Made by a program: the position numbers and the translations under genes. The notes beneath the pieces were generated by a model. That model searched no databases and was not told where the DNA came from. It was given only the letters and a program-made list of their open reading frames with translations. A DNA stretch of 64,000 bases from Marthasterias glacialis. Taxonomy: Eukaryota > Echinodermata > Asteroidea > Forcipulatida > Asteriidae. Each line of letters opens with the position of its first letter. The first letter of the stretch is position 1. The DNA lies in assembly GCA_911728455.2 (NCBI GenBank), contig OU452221.1:7451047-7515046 (forward strand). The letters run 5' to 3'. Of this stretch, positions 33,915-45,399 are shown piece after piece.

Positions 33915-34126
33915 TTAGGGCCATGTCACACAGGGCAATTTTTACTGGCAACTTGAAGGCAACCAACTGCACCGCATGCAAAAGAAACAATTTCGTTGCA
34001 CATGATTTAACAGTGTCTTACAATCCTCAAGAAAGTCAGGTGAGCATTGGAATGTGAATGCCTTTTCTTCTTGGAGATTGCCTGGAATTGGTTACCTGTA
34101 AATTGCTTTGTATGACATGGCTCTTA
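33915..34126 (+). mobile_element. Family S MITE, copy 1 (212 bp)
   Basis: Left end TTAGGGCCATGTCACACAGG, followed by GGCAATTTTTACTGGCAACT; right end, on the opposite strand, TAAGAGCCATGTCATAC. The interior has a second inverted pair (GGTTACCTGTAAATTG). Its partner at 46057-46282 is inverted. Confidence 0.8.
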
Positions 34127-34289
34127 CTTTAAAAAAAAAAACATCAAACTTTGAATGTATATTTTCCTTGGTTGAAGCAGATCTAATCGTCTTGTTTTCA
34201 CAGGGTATAAATGTACATGTACGTAGATTACATACACGTGTGTAGATAAATGGATATAAACTAACCCAAGTGGCCTCTGCTCGGAATGT

Positions 34290-34400
34290 AGCTTAAAAAT
34301 ATATCGTACCTTCAAAGATGCATGTGACATGGCCTTCTCAGTAGCTTGACCAGTTGGTGGAATTCTCTGCCTCTCGGCATTTGTCAGAGATGAGATTCCT
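34290..34400 (+). pseudogene. LINE reverse transcriptase fragment
   Basis: The reading YRTFKDACDMAFSVA followed, after a stop and a one-base frame change, by WWNSLPLGICQR matches the conserved GDRAFSVAGP.LWNSLP block near the C-terminus of CR1/jockey-like ORF2. The fragment is short, frameshifted and clearly dead. A T-rich region follows. Confidence 0.55.
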
Positions 34401-35774
34401 CTGGATTCCCCGATTTTTCTAAATTATTGTTGTGGAAATGTTTTACTCAAAATAAAGTGTTTTTTTTTTTTGTTTTTTTGTTTTTTGTTTAATGTCATTT
34501 ACATACATTCAAGTCCTTGCAAAGCCTTAACACAGTACTTGTACTGTATTTTGACTACACCAAGGTGCTTGCCCCATCTACATTTAAGCACAGAATGCTG
34601 CCATTGATACGGGTTATGGCGTGGTTGGTAGCCACCAAACCCTCCATCAGTGTTTTGTGGATCTTTCATTTTCATCCACTCTCATCAGTGATTTGTACTT
34701 GAAACTCTGTCCATCAATTCAAACGTAAACTCAAGCGATAACTGTATTCATTTTAAGATTCCTGCTCAATATAATGTTCCCCTCGTAAAATGATCCTCAG
34801 CACATTGCAACCATTAGAAAAAAATGTGCTTTTTAATTGCGAGTATAATTATGAACCCCCAAGAGAACATAGTGGACGGAAGCAGCTTGTAGCAAAATGT
34901 CCATAGCGGCTGCAAACGGCCGCAGGATTCGACCTACTCCCACCCGGCCAAAAAGGTCAAAGTAAAGGTCATGTCCTGAATTGACATTTACCAGTGTTTT
35001 CCATGTTTACATAGTATCAGCATTTCTAAAACAAAATGAAGTTTCATTTTTTACAGTATTTCCAGAGACATGTTCACTGACGGATTAATTGTGTCAACAA
35101 AATCAACATTTGTAGCCATGTCTGAGCGTAACGGTGAAGATTATACAGAAATGAATGATCCCCATAAGGGTTAACAACAAGAGTGTATTAATATCCACGC
35201 ATTGGCTTGCAGGTATTCTCAAACTTAACCTCGGCCCCGTCCGAATTCAATTCCTCAGTATGAAGCCCACAGGCAGTGATTTTATGGAAATCATGAGCCA
35301 CGTGCGGATGTGGAAAAATAGATAGTATATGAAAAAGTAGGATGGAGAAAGCTGTCCAATCTGATGAATGTCATCAATTACCATGGTAATTCTCTTCCCT
35401 CTGCTGCATGGACGCTCATCCTTGTGACAATCCAAACATACAAGAGAGCCACTTAGGATCCCCGTCCTCTAAATGTGTGTATAAAGAGGGAGGCCGTCAG
35501 CCACCAATAGGCACACCTGGATTGATGGCAATTCAACCACTAGTCAAAACAACGACCCAGTTTTTCCCATCCGTGACTTTCTTCTTCTGATTTGTCTGTG
35601 TGTGCTGAGACTAGTGTTTCACAACAAGACGGGAGGAAAGCAGGGTGTGTTTTTTTCTACCTTGATGTTTTATTCTGGCATGTGGAGGCCAATCATTCAA
35701 AAGTTCTTGAGTGCATGTAATGCAACCTAGATGAGTAGTCAAGTAGTTTCTGTAGGAGTACTGAAAAAGAGACT
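34401..35774. other. Unassigned noncoding DNA with paired AAAGGTCA sites
   Basis: Two direct AAAGGTCA octamers lie at 34952-34959 and 34964-34971. They fit extended half-sites for nuclear receptors of the NR2, NR4 or ERR type. No exon is recognised. Confidence 0.35.
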
Positions 35775-35962
35775 CTTGTATGAGATATTATTTGTGTTTT
35801 ACCCGAACACAGATGTGTGTTAAGCACTGTATACCCAGTACTTTCCCTGAGTCCTTTGAAAAAAATCCACAGGCATGTTACTCGGGTGGCATTCGAACCC
35901 GCGACCTTTGCCATTCTAGGGCAGATGTCTTTCAACTAGAACACCAAGCTTGCCTGGTTAGC
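35775..35962 (-). mobile_element. SINE-O, copy with tRNA-like head
   Basis: On the minus strand the head contains box B as GGGTTCGAATGCC (35888-35900), preceded by an anticodon-arm-like CTGCCCTAGAATGGCAAAGG. The body is TACTGGGTATACAGTGCTTA and CACACATCTGTGTTCGGGTA. A second copy follows in the same orientation at 36000-36165. Confidence 0.7.
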
Positions 35963-35999
35963 TAGAGGCAGTTTGAAACCTATATTTTAGTGGTCGGTA

Positions 36000-36165
36000 C
36001 TGCATCGATTTTAATAGATGTTATACTTGCATCGGGGATGAAGAGTATTATTTGTGTTTTACTAATACACCGATGTGTGTTTAGCACTGTATACTCAGTA
36101 CTTTCCCCTGGGTCCTGTGAAAAAACACACACAATCATATTACTTTGGTGGGATTCGGACCAAGT
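36000..36165 (-). mobile_element. SINE-O, second copy
   Basis: Aligns with the neighbouring copy through CACCGATGTGTGTTTAGCAC and ACTCAGTACTTTCCCCTGGG. Its box B is decayed (GGATTCGGACC on the plus strand). Confidence 0.65.
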
Positions 36166-36220
36166 AGACTTTTTGTATTAACAAAAACTAATTTTGTTGC
36201 TATGAGTTCTCAATGAAAGC

Positions 36221-36821
36221 CTGCCGGCCTAGTGTGGCCATCTTCCTTTTTTTCCTGTCCAGCCAGATGGGATTAGTTTCTCAAAGTTGCCAAAATCATT
36301 TTTCTTTGAGAGTAATGGTGGCACAAAGAAACTTGACTTGACAAAGACAAAAGAACAAAGATTCTCTTTGAAGCACCGGGATGTGTGATTTCTCTATCCA
36401 GAAAATGTCAAATTCATCTACTGTGAATTGCAAAACCTCGGCCGAGGATTGGTCCTGAATCCGGAACCATTGCTAGATACTCAGTTCACTCGGACTTACC
36501 TCCATTGAGCCAAAATACAATGAGTAAACAATGGTGGAAGCCTCTCCGTGTCTTGTAATCTCCTCTTGGAACAAAAGGACAAAGGTCTCGAATTGGGGAG
36601 TACACAACAACCCCCTCATAATGGGTGAAATTTTGCAAAATATTCAGCACCATCTGTGCTCATTGTCTGGGTGAAACTCTATGCACGCTTCGAAACAAAA
36701 TGTCCTGGCAGCCTTTGTTCCGGTATTCTGTTTTTACACAATAGCGTGTTTACGTGTCGCCCGTTTGCTGGTTCGGAAAATATTGGCGCGTATACACGAC
36801 GTCTGGGGTCTACTGGTTAAC
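36221..36821 (+). repeat. Duplicated ~600-bp segment, copy 1 (uninterrupted)
   Basis: Aligns collinearly and in the same orientation with 40061-41252 after removing a transposon insertion from the latter. Best conserved are TTGACTTGACAAAG (36334), AACAAAGATTCTCTTT, TTACCTCCATTGAGC, GTGGAAGCCTCT, and CCTTTGTTCCGGTATTC. It contains SOX-type words AACAAAG (36354), AACAATGG (36527) and CCTTTGTT (36712). No reading frame is shared by the copies, so it is noncoding. Confidence 0.8.
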
Positions 36822-38279
36822 CCATTCAAAAATTAACTTGACAAATTAACTTAGCAAACTGAGGGTGGAAGAGAAAACATTCTGATATTTTTTTTATTAT
36901 TATTTTTTTTTTAATAATAAAAATCGTAAGTTCGATTGCTACAGTAGACCGACTTAGTTGTACAAGGCAAAGAAGGTGGCAATACGCTGACTGATGTAAG
37001 ACCTCCTCTTTAAAGCCTAATGAGAATGTACCAGGCTCCATCCTACCGTGTCCTAACTACAGACATGGCATATGTTTGGCAGCTTGTCTGTCACACATGG
37101 ACTCACACTGTGTTAAACGCGGTTAATAATGAAGGCAGGCATAATACACCACATGTATTTTGCAAAACGAGATCCCCTAATTGCATTTCAAGCATTTGAA
37201 ATCAATTGAAGAGCAAGAGGCGATCGAGCCACCCTGCACATCTGAACAAAGCACAACGTAACTTACTCCGTGCACACAAAGAATTTGCCAAATATAAAGG
37301 AAAGGTTATTTTTTTTTGCTGAACAACGCTATCTGGATGGAAATTGAGTCAAACTGTAATGTCAGTCTATTGCATGCTTTGTAAAGTTTTGTTCAAAATC
37401 ATAAAAAAAAATTCAGCTTTTGTCAAATTGTCAGTCGATGGTACAGCTAATATTGATCCCCCTCAAAAACAGTTTGTATTAATTTTTGGTCATTTTCAAG
37501 AAAAGAGGAACTTATCCTATCAGGTCTGCCTTCTCCATAATACAGAAATTGAAATAGATTCATAAAGAATTGAAATAAAAAGTAAAGAAGTATAAACAAT
37601 TTCTTAAAGAAAAAGTTTCATGTGAGGTAAAGTCCAATTTTGGAAAATGTAGCCTTACAGAAGTCAACGTTAAATGACTTTTGAGAACAACTTAAATGTG
37701 ATATTTAGAAAGTAAGAACTGTTAAGATTATTTCCTTCTTCAGTTTTGCCTAAGAATATTTGATAATTTAAAAATGAGTGCAATACATGAGAGCATAGCA
37801 AGACCAGCAATTTCACCAGAATAACAAATCTTGTACTCCTGATTCAAATAGAGTAATAACAAAAAGGAACAGCAATTTTGCTCTCCCTCTGCTTTGGAAG
37901 AGAGCCTTAGTGCCCCGTAAGCAGTAATTTTGACCAATCCTTCCTCATTTAAATCAAAATTTAAAAAAGAACATAAAAGATAAGTGGCAGCAGTTGTTAC
38001 TGATGCTTCAACATCTAGTGTCTTTAAATGCAGAACATGAGTCCAAGTACGTCTGCAGATTGATGAATCACATGTTTAAGTCAGTAATTTAGACAACGAC
38101 TGTCATTATGATGATATTATGCCAGCATGTAGGCTAAAATTACCCTCCGCAAAGGGCAGTTGCACTTTACAGATGTAACAGCCATGAGTGACCAACCACA
38201 AATTTATCGGTGGGTCGGGGCCGACTGAAATTTTGAAATTTTAAAACCTCTTGTCTCACCCACCTTCAGTTGCCGACAA
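36822..38279. other. Unassigned AT-rich noncoding DNA
   Basis: Only short AT-rich frames; a T/A tract near 36890-36925. Nothing recognised. Confidence 0.4.
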
Positions 38280-38401
38280 GGGCCCAATTTCATAACTCTG
38301 CTTACTGTCGAATTCTGCGCTTACAGCACATAGATCTATATGCTTTACAGGGCGCCGTAAATGCAGAATTCCGCAGTAAGTAGAGCCATGAAATTGGACC
38401 C
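38280..38401. mobile_element. Family B MITE, intact short subtype (122 bp)
   Basis: GGGCCCAATTTCATAACTCT at the left and the inverse AGAGCCATGAAATTGGACCC at the right. The inner inverted repeat is GAATTCTGCGCTTACAG with its partner TAAATGCAGAATTC. This is the cleanest copy in the window. Confidence 0.9.
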
Positions 38402-39039
38402 AGGTGTAAACTATTGAGTCATGAGACTATTGCCTCCCCCCCCCCTTCGATGCCCCAATCCCATTCAGTTACGGATATTAGGATGTTTGAGTATTAAGTT
38501 ATAAGATCCCAAACAGATTTCAGTGTTTTGCTCCGGGGGGATTTTGGTGGGGCAGTGTATAAACCGACAACCAAGCCAAACAGTTATTTTATGTCTACCC
38601 TAAAATTCAGTTTCAGTTTCAGGGAATGATTAAAACAATTTGTTCTCTCTCGATTTGGAGGGAGGGTGTATATTATGAAGTAGGCTAGTTTATGGCTGAC
38701 AACCATGTGAAAGTAATCCCTTCTAAGATGAAGTGGGGGTTCTGAAAAGAATCAGTGGTGAGTTAATAAAGGCTCGACGATTCTAACACTATGCTCAGCT
38801 CGTCTTTAAGAGAGAGTAACATTGGAAATAAGTCAAGATCCAGTTGTTCGGTTGAACACTGTTGAGTCTTTTATGTACCTTCGGAAGCAGGAATCAGGGC
38901 TTGGCACAGTATTCATGAGGCATGAGTGATGTGGGACATTGTTTTCAAAACTCGCCCGTACATGTATGTGTAAAGCTCTCTCAATGGTCTCACTCCCGTA
39001 CCTTTTAGATAGCATCTCACTTCACAGATCATCAATGAC

Positions 39040-39770
39040 AGGGTCTATGCTCAGCCACACAGATACTACTCGCTTTGTGGTGCCTAGGGCTCAAAAGATG
39101 GTTGGGGAGAGACCTCATTCTCTGGACCCCTGGGGCGTGTTTTGGCGACCCTGTTCAGAAACTAGTTTCTGACGTAAAATTCATCGACCGAATCAATTTC
39201 CGAGAGCTACAAAACCGAGTTGGTAACCAGAAACAGTTCATGATACATACACATGTACATCTTTTGAAAATTAATGTTCTCAAAATATACTGTCTTCATT
39301 TTATTTTCAAGTAATGGTACGTAGTCTTTATGGTTTCATGAACATTATTGGATGGGTACGCTTCAAGGTTTTTCATTTTTAAAAGAATTCCATCAACATC
39401 TTTTGTTAGTTTGTAGAATCCTCCATTTTGATACCAAGCCTAACCGAGCCAACAACTTGGTTACAGTTTGGTTGGCACAGCTGCATCACTGCGGTTGAAC
39501 CGAACACGCAAAAACGCTTAACCAATGACCGAAGCTCAAACAAGTTTCTGGTCGGGGTCACCAAAACACGCCCAGAGACTGTGGGATAATCTTCCAGCAA
39601 CCACTTTCAAAGCACTGCTTACCGCGGAACTCTACGCTTACGACCTATGGAATCATGAGCTTTACAGGGCACTGTAAGCACAGAATTCTTCGGTAGATAT
39701 AGCCACGAAATCGGGTCCATATTGGCTTCCAACCCACAACTGCACCTAAAAACCCACCTGTTTGATTGAT
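39040..39770 (+). pseudogene. LINE ORF2 C-terminal remnant with two insertions
   Basis: Three pieces appear in order: TRFVVPRAQKMVGERPHS (39065-39127), RLWDNLPATTF (39576-39608) and LASNPQLHLKTHLFD plus stop (39723-39770). They reconstitute the VPR...GER...LWNSLP...LKTHLF signature of a CR1/jockey-like element. The first gap is filled by a fold-back sequence with ends GGGCGTGTTTTGGCGACCCT and the inverse (39129-39573). The second gap is filled by a family B MITE. Confidence 0.55.
39603..39719. mobile_element. Family B MITE within the LINE remnant
   Basis: ACTGCTTACCGCGGAACTCT, GCTTTACAGGGCACTGTAAG, GCACAGAATTCTTCGG and ACGAAATCGGGTCC match 38280-38401 throughout. The extreme left end is blurred. 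Confidence 0.75.
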
Positions 39771-40368
39771 TTTTCATATTTTTCCAACAAGTATTTCTTC
39801 TGTGTGTTTTGTTTATATTGTAAAGCGCAATGATCACTATTTTGGATGTAAGTGCTGGTGTTGTTATTATTAAGTCAAAAAATGAGTATCCGTAAAATCT
39901 TGTAGTAAAGATTTTTACCTTGCCACTTCTTCCCTGTGAATTTTTATTCATTAAAATGTTTTATTAATTATAAGGAAGAGTAGATTAGCAAGTCCATCTT
40001 ATACTGAACCGAAATCCATACACTGTTACCTCAAAACCTCAAGCATCGCTCTTAACCAGTTGCCGCCGGGAATCTTCCATTTTCCTTTCCATCCAGCATG
40101 ATGGGATTATTCTCTCGGAATTGCCGGAATCATTTTTCTTTGAGAGTGCCGCTGGTACAAAGAAACCTTGACTTGACAAAGCCAAGAGAACAAAGATTCT
40201 CTTTATAGGAAGAGGATTTTTTTTGTTTTCTCTGTTGAGAAAATTTTATGTATATGCACCATGAATTGCAAAGCCTTGCCTGTGAGCTTCGGCCAAGGAT
40301 TGGTACTAAATCCGGAACCAAGGCTGGATCCCCGTTCACTCTGATTTACCTCCATTGAGCTAAAATAC

Positions 40369-40914
40369 CAGGGTTTTCCTCAGGTTTTTTCAAAACTGTT
40401 GGCCATTCTGGGCCCAAATTTTGAAAGTGTGGCCGAAGCACACTGAATGGACCTTTCCCATGAAATATGCTAATTGCATTCACGCATGCGTACAGACCCT
40501 GTTGGTTGGCAAACGCCATTGAAATGTGCACAAAGCAGACGCACAAAGCGCGTACGCGTCACGCGCCCATCAGTCCCATGCAAAAGGGCGCACTGTTCCC
40601 AAAATGTTGCCAACCAAAATGTAAGTGCGCACGCGCGATGTCCAATTTACATATTTCATGGGAAAGGTCTATTGGTAGCAGGTCCTTGGAATGTTTTTAT
40701 TTAATGTTTATGTTTGGTTTGAAAAGCTCTACTGTGCAATCTGGAGCATTTAAAATGGTTTTATGGTAGGATTTTTTGTGAATTTGATATAAAAAATCTT
40801 TAAAAAGAAAATAAAATAAAAATAATTTTGCGTATCGGCTGTAATTTCTGCGTATTGGCCCTTAATTCGCACCTATCTGCCCGATACACTAGCTTGTGCA
40901 TGGGGAGAACCCTG
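40369..40914 (+). mobile_element. Family G element with 5-bp target duplication
   Basis: Starts CAGGGTTTTCCTCAGG and ends CATGGGGAGAACCCTG. AATAC directly abuts both ends (40364-40368 and 40915-40919). The right part repeats GCGTATCGGC, GCGTATTGGCCC and TCGCACCTATCTGCCC, as in 13986-14292. It is interrupted by a family E MITE. Confidence 0.85.
40448..40671 (+). mobile_element. Family E MITE nested in G (224 bp)
   Basis: TGGACCTTTCCCATGAAATA at the left, CATGGGAAAGGTCTA at the right. The interior is strongly CpG-rich (GCGCGTACGCGTCACGCGCC). Removing it restores the G sequence seen at 14058-14070. The frames at 40467-40769 are spurious. Confidence 0.85.
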
Positions 40915-41252
40915 AATACAATGAATAAACAATAGTGGAAGCCTCTTGATGTCACGTAATCCTCTTCTTAGAACAAAAGGACAAAGTTCTGGAATCGGGG
41001 ATTACACAACAACCCCTGCATGAGGATCAAAAATCGGCAAAATATTCAAGACCATGTTTCCTCTTTGTGTGGGTGAAGTGAAGTATTACACGACATGTGC
41101 GTGATCTGTGCACGCTCAGTAGTGGAATGTCTGGGTGCCTTTGTTCCGGTATTCCGATATTACAACAATGGTGTGATTAAACATCGCCCATTGCTGGCTC
41201 CGACAATATTTTTTTATATTTGTACACAACATCTGGTGGCAACTGATTAATA

Positions 41253-43502
41253 CACATTTCACTGGCTGGTTTTCATTGATTGACATTTTTTTTTTTTAAG
41301 AATTAAAAGAATTTGTTCTCTGGATATTCTTTGTATGTCACAGACAATGCACAAAATACATGTAACATGCAAAATTGTTTGTACGTGTCTGACAGAAGGG
41401 GGATAAAGTCGCAACAATGATTCATGTTTAGTTTTTAATTAACTACCACTTATCATTGGCGGATTGTTTCGTGCAATATCTCAAGTGAAAGCTCTCTCAA
41501 ACCTATGAAAGTAGCTTTTAAAAATTCTAATCAAAAGTCAGACCTAGCATCTTTAAGAGATCGTGTCTTGAAAACTAGAGATTTAACTATCTAAATGTTC
41601 TACAGAATTTAACCAAATTATTTCCAAAAGAAACTTCAAAACTAGGAGTGTGTTCTTCAAAATACCAATGGTATACCGCTAATGTTTAGCATTTGCATAC
41701 AAGTAGATGTCATTGTTTAGTACGTACAATGCCAAAATGTTTAATGGCCTGACATTTTGACCCTATAAGAATCTTTCTCAAAGGTATCAAAAGTGTACAT
41801 TGTAAGTCTCTGGATTAATTTTACATACGTGTATTGCAGCTTTTCCATGTATTGTATTTACACATGTAATGCAGGTTTTCTAATAGGTTTTATTCATCAG
41901 CCACTCTCTGCTGGAACTACAATAAAAAAGAAAGCCATATAAACACACACACATACCAAGAGAACAATGTTAGTTTTTCAATGTACGGAATGATCAATCA
42001 CATCGTGTCTGACCAGGCGATTAGGCGATAGACGTATGCAAATCTAAACCTCATGGGAAACGAAACCATTGAAGTTTTCTTTAATTCTTTTTCATTCCTG
42101 CTGAGTCACATTGTCAATCACAGAGGTCATAACTCCTCGTATTTTGATAAAAATACTCGCCGAAAAGCCGTAAGTTTTTATTCCATTCCAAGCTCTGCAA
42201 AAGTTACACGATTTATTTTAAGACGTGTCATTTCACTGCCACTATTATAAATCGTCAGAGTTCATACACCTTTTTGTCAGAGTTGTCAGTGGAAGTTCAG
42301 ATAAAATTTATTGAGAAAATGTGTCTTGGTAATTCACCAGAATTGAATTTTCAGGTGTTTGATGAAAGTTCCTCTATTTTCTTTGATAGAGGAACATGAG
42401 TTTGTATTTGTTCCTCACAGAAAAATTGTTGGACATGAACAATTCTGCTTTAGGGACATTAAAAAAGATGTATGTTTGGCATAACAGGTTGACAAAGTTA
42501 GGGTAGGTAGGTCAGATCTGTAATATTTTGGGGGTTAATATGGTTATTTTAATAGGCTCAAACACTTCTGGTCTCTGGAACATCTGCACCACGATGGTGT
42601 GGTTACAAATATTTCAAGATGTATTTGAAAAAATTGCATTATAAACACCACACACACTTGTGTTATGTCTTTGTAATGGTAAAGATGTAAACTGAAGATA
42701 GACATAGCCCTTCTTGTGTCTAAACATCTAGTTTCACATTTGTGGCGATGTAGAGAGTCTGTGATCCTGTACAATGTACATGTATATTTTTTTGACATTT
42801 TTCTTTTCTTTTCCCTTAGGCAAGTTACACTTGACATTCAGGTTTTCTTTTATGTCTAATGCTTTCACAATTTGAGACTATTCCTGAATCCAATTTCTTT
42901 TGAAAGGAGGCAAGAAAAAAAAATACTTTCATTCTTATTTTTTTAACTAAAAATATTAGCACCTTATCTATTGAAATTTGTACAGGATGTACTTTTTGAA
43001 AACTGGAAAATGTAAATGTTTAAAACCTGTTTTACCTCCCCTGAAAATACCTGAATCTGTTCACTTTAAACAAGTCCTTGGTTCATACCGAAAGAAGAAA
43101 AAAAAACTCCGAACATCAATTTATGAAAAGTTGACTTCACGTGACACACCAATATCTCACTCGTCTATTTCAAGGCATCACTGGTACCCAGCACTGTTGC
43201 TGTGGGCATTTGTGCATGCAAATGACAACGGTGCTCATCCTCCCCCCACCTGCCGGGCATCACCTCTTTGCCTTTTGAATCAGGCACTTGAGCCGAGCAA
43301 AAACATTTGTCGAGCCACTCATCTTACTATGTGCGGTAACTCTGATTGGTTCTTGTGGAGGAAAAACCTCCAGGGTTATACGGTAGCACACGTCCTCTTG
43401 CCTTTTTTTTCAAACAGCTCAGAAGTAAATTTGAACAATATACGGGCCATGATACACTGTATATCATTAACTCTTGCGCATCTTAATTTCACTGCGTTCC
43501 AA
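41253..43502. other. Unassigned noncoding DNA; longest open frame
   Basis: The 179-codon frame at 42978-43517 is the longest in the window. It has KKKKK, no recognisable domain and composition like the background; its N-terminal half crosses A-rich DNA. A perfect 9-bp hairpin GTTCCTCTA/TAGAGGAAC lies at 42367-42395. Confidence 0.35.
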
Positions 43503-43582
43503 ACGTTTTATTCCTAATGCTAATGGCACTGCGGTTTTTCACACATTTTATTCTGAATGCTGTTGGCATTGCCGTTTTTTTG
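43503..43582. repeat. Two-unit tandem duplication
   Basis: The block ATTTTATTCTGAATGCTGTT-GGCATTGCCGTTTTTT follows a diverged copy (GTTTTATTCCTAATGCTAAT, GGCACTGCGGTTTTTC) with a period near 40 bases. Confidence 0.65.
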
Positions 43583-44921
43583 GCAGTTGGGTGCATGATT
43601 TTTCTATCTGACCACACCCGAATCCTACAAGCAATATGGCCAGTGGTTGTTGAACTATAATTAGTTGTTAAAAGAGATCCTCACTGACTCTAACAAAGTC
43701 CAACAGCATATGGTACAAATGTAACTCAATACCCAGGCTTTGAACTTGAATGAGATCAGCATGCCTTGCCCCATGTAGATCACAGTTGGGTGGATTTGCT
43801 ATGAAGTACAAGTTTTAAAAACGAGGAGATTGATTTTGGGGTAATTTTCATCTTATGTGTTTATTTATTAGATCATATTTTAGGCATAATACACATTCAA
43901 TAGAAAGATATATATTAAAATATGAAAGTATATTTGCATAAAATAAGAAATACAGAAAGATAAGAAATGTAAACAATTAACAAAAGATAAACATGCAGAT
44001 AACATCGGCGAGTGGGATTGAAGCTAAATGACTAACAAACAAAACAAGAAGGAGAAATAGACAACAGACAAACAAAGAGACAGACAAACTAGCAAGAAAA
44101 TATGCAGATGAAGAGAGGACCTTGGTAAATAAGACATTTAGTGCGCACACCCTAAACAAATACTGGCCTGAAGGATTGCCTTAAAAGCAAAATGTCGTCC
44201 AGAGGCTTTCCAACTGCATTTGTAATCACTGGGTAAACAGTAACAACTATACTACAACAACAGCAGCAGCAAGGGTTGATGAAGCCTAAGTGGAATGACG
44301 ATTTTGACTTTTAATGTTTTACTTTTTATTTTTTATTTTTTTGTTTTATTTTTTGTGGTAATGTATATGACTTTGTGAACTTGGTACTTGGGTGTGGACA
44401 CTATCTTTAAAACTGTGGTTTTTATTTAGTTATTTGCAGATGGTAATTCACAGTATCAGTGAAGATAGGAGAGTCCAACTTAAAGACAGGAAACACAGTA
44501 AAGGGGGCCACTTTGCATCCGCCATGTTGGCAGCATTTCCAATGGTTGTAACTTTTTTTTTTAAGCAAAAAAGTCTTTCAACATGTGAATGGACATGAAG
44601 GCTTATACTGAAAATAATTTGCGTTGATTTATTTGATGTTTCGGTTTATATTTTAAAATCACCCTCAAATCCTCTTGCATTTTCCGTCCATTTTTAAAAA
44701 TTAAATTTGAGAGTAATTAAACATTTAATAATCCTATTCAACTCAAATTATTTTTAGTATAAGCCTGCCTGTCCCTTCACATGTTGAAACATTTTTGAGT
44801 GGTTTCAGGTACTTAAAACAAAGTTGGACCATTGGAAAAACTGCTAATGTGATGGTAGATAAAGGGCCCCTGTTACTGTGTTCCCGGTTTTAAGTCTGAA
44901 GAAATAGTCCACTTCTGAATC
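43583..44921. other. Unassigned noncoding DNA
   Basis: A short stretch 43655-43735 (CTGACTCT, AAAGTCCAACA, AACTCAATACCCA) resembles the flank and unit of the minisatellite at 53390-53767. YY1-like CCGCCATGTTGG at 44519. No gene recognised. Confidence 0.35.
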
Positions 44922-45399
44922 TAGACTGGTTCCCGGTCCCTACATCGTTCTCTTCTGACTGTATATAGGGACCGGTAGCTACTACCGATATGGCGCTTTT
45001 GATAGGCCCTCGATTGCGCAGGCGCAGGAATAATTTTCTGGTTTTACAGATGATGTTTATGACGTGTGCATGTTGTTGTTTGACACTAGCTCACGTGTGT
45101 ATCGTAACCCTTCACCTGGACATATTATAGTGAACCAACCTTCAACATCAAAATTCAAGTTAACTTTTGAAGAACATCTTAACTAACGTTAGTCTGCACG
45201 ATGGGAGATTCTAAGACTCTGTGCCCATCATGTTTTTTGTAAAGGCTGCATTGCATTATGGGATTACGTAGACCTACATGTGTATGCTAATTTTAATTAG
45301 CATATACCTGGCAGATAAATGCTAATTTTCATTACCTGCTTCCAGGTCCCTATATTCAGTCAGAACGTAAATGATGTAGGGACCGGGAACCAGTCTACG
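44922..45399. mobile_element. Family J hAT-like MITE with 8-bp target duplication
   Basis: Terminal inverted repeats are perfect over 25 bp (44922-44946 and 45373-45397), beginning TAGACTGGTTCCCGGTCCCT. The octamer TCTGAATC lies directly before the left end (44914-44921) and two bases after the right end (45400-45407). The 8-bp duplication and TAG-type end suit the hAT superfamily. No transposase; interior about 430 bp with GCATTATGGGATTACG. The perfect ends suggest recent activity. Confidence 0.85.

Larger units (their letters stand above)
40061..41252 (+). repeat. Duplicated ~600-bp segment, copy 2 (interrupted)
   Basis: Left part 40061-40368, right part 40915-41252. The sequence AAAATAC before and AATACAATGA after the insertion recreate the continuous AAAATACAATGA of copy 1 (36513-36524). 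The SOX-type words AACAAAG (40188) and CCTTTGTT (41138) are retained, and AACAATGG has become AACAATAG. Confidence 0.8.

Noticed and set aside
42978-43517. 179-codon open frame, the longest in the window
   Set aside because: No domain, background-like composition, lysine run from an A tract, and one such frame is close to expectation in 64 kb at this base composition.
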